The notes beneath the pieces are model-generated. The model saw only the letters and a list, made by a program, of their open reading frames with translations. It was not told the DNA's origin and made no database searches. A stretch of 54,191 nt of DNA from Xylaria sp. FL1777. Taxonomy: Eukaryota > Ascomycota > Sordariomycetes > Xylariales > Xylariaceae. The stretch is taken from the NCBI GenBank assembly GCA_022578965.1, contig MU400760.1, forward strand, positions 1 through 54,191. Reading direction: 5' to 3'. Shown here piece by piece: positions 49,632-54,191 of the stretch (positions within the stretch are counted from its first letter, which is position 1; each line of letters begins with the position of its first letter). Position numbers and translations under genes: made by a program.

Positions 49632-50705
49632 AAACATATAATATAATTTATAAGCAAATTATATATTTAAGTAAATTATATACTGTTTTAATTAATATAT
49701 ATATTTTATTTTTATTATATAATAATTTTATAATAAAATAATATTTATAAAATCTAAAAAAGTTAAAATTTTTTTAGTTATTTAAGCTATTTAATTATTT
49801 AAAAAAATTAATATTTAATATATTTTTAAAATTTATAACGTTTTATTTTTAATAATATATAATTATATTAATAAATATATTATAAAAAATAAAACTTATA
49901 TTAATATATATAAACTTAATTTAATAAAAAAAAATATACTTTTTAATTATATTATTAATTTAAATAAGCAAAAATATTTTTTTTTTTTATATTATTATAA
50001 AAAATATAGCTAATTTTTTATATATTTTATAAAATATATTATTTATTAATAAATATTAAGTTTATAATTTTATTAATTATTAAAAAAAGCTTAAAATATA
50101 ATTTATATATATTCATAATTATTAAAAAGCATTATATAAAAATTTAAAAATTATTAATGCATAATTTAAATATTATAACATAGTTTATAAGCAAGTTATA
50201 TATTTAAGCAAATTATATATTTTTTTTATTAATATATATACTTTATTTTTATTATATAATAATTTTATAACAAAATAATGTTTATATAATTTAAAAAAAC
50301 TAAAATTATTTTAATTATTAAAGCTATTTAATTATTAAAAAAAATTAATAGTTAATATGCTTTTAAAATTTATAACGTTTTAGCTTTAATAATATATAAT
50401 TATATTAATAAACGTATTATAAAAAATAAAACTTATATTAATATATATAAACTTAATTTAATTAAAAAAAATATTTTTTTTAAATATATTTTTAATTTAA
50501 ATAAATAAAGATATTTTTTTGCTTATATTATTATAAAAAATATAGCTAATTTTTTATATAATTTATATAATAAATTTTTAGTTAGCAAATATTCAGCTTA
50601 TAATTTTATTAATTGTTATAAAAAGCTTAAAATGTAGTTTATATATATTTATAATTATTAAAAAGCATTATATAAAAATCTAAAAATTATTAGCGCATAG
50701 TTTAA
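49632..50705 (+). repeat. 537-bp tandem duplication
   Basis: Two adjacent copies have a period of 537 bp: TAAGCAAATTATATATTTAA at 49651 recurs as TAAGCAAGTTATATATTTAA at 50188. Both copies end in a segment reading AAAAAGCATTATATAAAAAT, then TAAAAATTATTA. Differences are mostly transitions. No frame is open. Confidence 0.85.
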
Positions 50706-50930
50706 GCAATATATATATATATAAACATAATATAACATTTATAATAATAATGTTTAAAATTTTAATAAAATTAAGTTTATAATAAGCTAAATTTGCTTAT
50801 ATATAATTATTATATATATTAATTAACATAAAAAACATAAAGTAATATAGCTTAATAATAAAAAATAATTAATAGCAATTTATTTTATTAATTTATATAG
50901 TTTATTTATTTTTTTATATATTATTTTTTA
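50706..50930 (+). repeat. left flank of block S, repeated at the window edge
   Basis: The segment from about 50755 (TTTAATAAAATTAAGTTTAT at 50761) is repeated from about 54030 to the end of the window, 3269 bp away. This shows that the block continues as a direct repeat beyond the window. Confidence 0.8.
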
Positions 50931-51838
50931 AAGCGCTTTTTATTTTTAGTATTAATATAAATATATTAACTTTTTAATAAATTAAATACTTAATATTAGT
51001 TTTAATAAATAAATAAATAATAATATAGCATTAAAATAAGCAAAACATTTTAAAAAACATACATAATTTTTTAAATAAACAAATATTAATTATTAATACT
51101 AAACTAATATAAAAGTTATATATTAGCTAAATTTAAAAAGTATTATAAAAAATAATATATTATAACTATTGTTTTATTTTTTTATTTATTATATTTAATT
51201 TAATTATTTAATATTAAACTTTATAATATTTTAAAGTAAACATATAATTATTAAATTAATAAATTTATTAAATTATATATTAATTATATTATTAAGCTTA
51301 AGTTTTTTATTATATTTAATAAAGCTTTTTTTGTTATTTTTTTAAAATTAAATATGTAAAAAAATTTTTAAAAGTTAAATTTAATACTTTATAATTTATA
51401 AGCTATAATTTTAAAGCTAAATATATAATTATAATTACTAATGTTAATTTTTAATACTATTAACTTATTTAAACTTTAGATTTTTTAAATATTAAAAACT
51501 GCTAAAAAGGCAAACATATAATTAACTTTTATTAAAAGTTAAATTTTTAGTTATTAAAAAAGCTTTTTAAGCTTAATTTTAAAAGCTATTAATTAATTTA
51601 TAAAGTTAAATTAAATATTAGCATATTAAGTTATTTTTATAAAAAATAAAGTTTAAAAGCTTTAAAAAATAAATAAAACACTTAATAAACGCTAAAGAAA
51701 TAAAAAAAAGCGCTTATAAAACAAAAATAGTTTTATTATAAAAAATATAATTAATTTAATTGCTTAAAGAAATATATAAAATTGAGTATAATTATAAATA
51801 TTAAAAAATTATAATAATAATAAATTAAGTATATTATA
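50931..51838 (+). repeat. subtelomeric block S, copy 2, left part
   Basis: It is collinear with 16733-17605. It is interrupted at 51838 by an R1 copy and resumes at 53766. Confidence 0.82.
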
Positions 51839-53765
51839 TATTGTATTACTTAAGTTTAATAGCTTTAGAAAGCTATACTAAAAGCTACTTAATTTTATAC
51901 GTAAGTAAAAACTATGCTAAAGCTAAATAAAAACATTTTTATTAATTGCTTGCTATTATAACTTATATTCTTTTTATAGCTAATTATATAAGCGTTATTA
52001 TTTAGAAATTATATTGCTTGATTTTTATTTAATACTACTGCTTTTGCTGCTTGCATTTTTGCTTGCTATATAAACATAGCTTTTTATTATTTAAACTGCT
52101 TATTAATAGTTTTTAAAGAGGTTTTTTTTAAGCTAGTTTTAAAGCTTTAGTATATTAACAATAGTTTGCAATTTTGTTTTTTGTATAGTTGCTAGCGCAG
52201 TTTTTTTTAGTAAGCAACTTTTTAAGCAAATAATATTTTTATTTGCTAAATTGTTAGCTTTTTGCTTACGTAGCGTTTTTATAGCAGCAATAATGCATAG
52301 TTAGCTTTAAGTTAGCTTTATTATAAACTGCACAAAGTAATAAATAAAAGCATTTTTAGCTAGCTTGCGTATTTAAATAGCTTTTAAGCATTTTACTGCT
52401 TAAGCTAAATAGTTGCTTTAATAAAAAAAATATATAGCTGCTTTTTTTTTAGTTTATATAAAACATAAGTTTGCTTTATTTTTAGCATGTTTTAAAAATC
52501 TGCACTAGCTATATTTTTGCTTGTTTTTATATATGTTAGCTTAGTAGCTTTATTTTTAGCAATTATAATATTAAGTTGCTATTATATTTATAAAATAAAA
52601 AGCTACTTAAAAGTAATAATAGTTTTAAAAAAGTTTATTAATATATACTATATTTATATTTTTTGTAGTTATAACTTTAATATATATTAAGCATGTTTTT
52701 TGTTTATGCTATAGTAAACAAAGTAAAAAAAATAGCTTTTTAATCTTTAGCTTTTAGTTAGCTAGCTTAAGTTAAGCTAGCATTTTTTTTTTTTTATTTT
52801 TAATACTTGCTTAGTTAGTAAGCTTAAAATTACTAGCTAATATAATTAAAAATGCACTTTTAATTTTTTGTTAAACGTTTAATAAGCTTATAACATATTT
52901 GCTAGCATTTAAGTTTAGATTTTCTGCTTATTAAAAATAACTTTTTAATTATTGTTTAGTAATTTATATGCTATTTAAACTACGTTTGCTTTTATTGCTT
53001 AATTAAGCTTTTATACTATAATTAATCTTGTTTTTACTTTAGTTTTATAGCTAGCAAAAGTTATAATAATAGCTTAATTAAAATATGTTGCTATAATAGC
53101 TTTAAAGTAAGTTAGCAAAGCAACACATAAAAATTTTTTACTGCTATTTATTTATAGCATGTTTATATAAAATATAAGCTGCTAATAAAAAAAGTTAGCA
53201 ACTTTAGTTTGCTTATTTATATAATTTTTAAATTGTTAAATTTATATATATAGTAATTTTACTTTTATAGCAAGCTTTTTTTGCTTTATTAATAACGTTT
53301 ATAATAAGTTTTAAATAGTATATTTACTACTTTTATTACTACTGTTTATTTATAATTGCCTGTTTATTTATTAAAAATAATATATTTTTAATAGCTTTTT
53401 AATAATTTAGCAAGCATTATAAATAGTTTACTTATTTAGGTTTTTTTTAAGAAAAATTTTAGCGTTTATTATTGCTTTATTTAGCTTGTTTGCATAGTAC
53501 TGCAAGTTTAACGTTAAGCTTATTATTAGCTATTACTAGTTTAAGTTTGCACTATTAGCTAATTATAGCTAGTTTTACATTAAAAAAGTTGCGTTATAGT
53601 TTTTTGCTTTTTTTATTTTTACTTCTATTTTTTTTTAGGCTGTTATTTATATAGGCTTGTTCTATATATAACAGGTCTCCGTAAGTTTAGTTCTTAAAGC
53701 TGCGCAAGTATTCTTGTAAATCTAGCTAGTTGCAAAAAAAAGCAAAAAAAGCTCTAGCTAAGTTC
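51839..53765 (+). mobile_element. repeat R1, copy 3, most complete and least mutated
   Basis: The 1.93-kb insertion is flanked by a perfect 14-bp direct repeat TTAAGTATATTATA (51825-51838 and 53766-53779). It begins near TTGTATTACTTAAG and ends AAAAAAAGCTCTAGCTAAGT. The long target duplication, a shared A-rich right end and the left-truncated copy 1 resemble a non-LTR (target-primed) element reading left to right. No coding sequence survives, and a DNA transposon of this size cannot be excluded. It carries intact empty sites for LTR element A (52187-52191) and for the miniature LTR element. Confidence 0.75.
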
Positions 53766-53985
53766 TTAAGTATATTATACTAATAATAATATAAATAATG
53801 CAGTAAAACTAACTATAATTTAAAAACTTATAATAAAAATATAAAAATAAATAATAAAATAAAATCTAATTAATTTTTAATAATATTTGCTTTAGTTATA
53901 AAGTTATTAAAAATTAAACATTAAAATATAATAAAAAATGCATAATTTGCTTAAATATATAACTTATTTATAAATTATATTATAT
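53766..53985 (+). repeat. subtelomeric block S, copy 2, right part
   Basis: This is the continuation of the block after R1. It matches 17600-17815, including TAATAATAATATAAATAATG. Similarity to copy 1 is lost near TTTATAAATTATATTATAT, where the next left flank of the block begins. Confidence 0.8.
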
Positions 53986-54191
53986 ATATAAAAATATAAT
54001 ATAATATTTAAAATATAAATATTTAAAGTTTTAATAAAACTAAGTTTATAATAAGCTAAATTTATATATATATAATTATTATATATATTAATTAATATAA
54101 AAAACATAAAATAATATAGCTTAATAATAAAAAATAATTAATAATAATTTATTTAATTAATTTATATAGTTTATTTATTTTTTTATATATT
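53986..54191 (+). repeat. start of the next S-type unit, cut by the window end
   Basis: It repeats 50755-50922 with mostly transition differences. The sequence stops at the window edge, so the size of the tandem series is unknown. Confidence 0.75.

Noticed and set aside
1..54191. tRNA, rRNA or CRISPR array
   Set aside because: No cloverleaf, rRNA core or regularly spaced repeat-spacer structure was seen; the tandem repeats lack unique spacers.

Overview
The window is the end of a chromosome from a filamentous ascomycete (Pezizomycotina). It opens on a TTAGGG-type telomere, written here as its CCCTAA strand at positions 1-99. The rest is almost entirely extremely AT-rich, gene-free DNA whose repeats differ mainly by C-to-T and G-to-A transitions, as expected after repeat-induced point mutation (RIP) or a similar process. 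No rRNA, tRNA or CRISPR array is visible, and the right edge is not a telomere.

The only convincing gene lies in a GC-rich island at about 18.6-20.2 kb. On the minus strand (18915-20012) it encodes a PX-domain Qc-SNARE of the Vam7 type, intact and apparently intronless. A 62-bp tandem duplication lies downstream of it, and outward-pointing repeat termini bound it on both sides.

Layout, left to right: telomere (1-99); AT-rich subtelomere with minisatellites, composite tandem arrays and a near-perfect hairpin (100-15950); a small GC-preserved patch (15950-16076); dispersed repeats E1, E2 and S (16085-17825); a foldback element with a 10-bp target duplication (18006-18439); the vam7 island; a second E1 copy; a 502-bp near-palindrome (21000-21501); further E1 and E2 copies; a featureless stretch (21740-27070); an inverted pair of a roughly 1.9-kb repeat (R1), one arm carrying a 650-bp miniature LTR element (27601-31415); two decayed LTR retrotransposons of about 7.7 kb, the second inserted at the exact end of the first (31416-46786); the remaining end of the interrupted R1 copy; a 537-bp tandem duplication (49632-50705); and a second S block split by a third R1 copy (50931-53980), after which the block's left flank begins again at the window edge.

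The repeats give a relative history: R1 was in place first, LTR element A inserted into R1, and LTR element B then inserted at A's terminus. All later lost GC content. The vam7 gene has escaped this decay, most simply because it is single copy. No multi-gene pathway or new enzymatic system is visible. The notable content is the architecture of the decayed subtelomere and the intact trafficking gene inside it.
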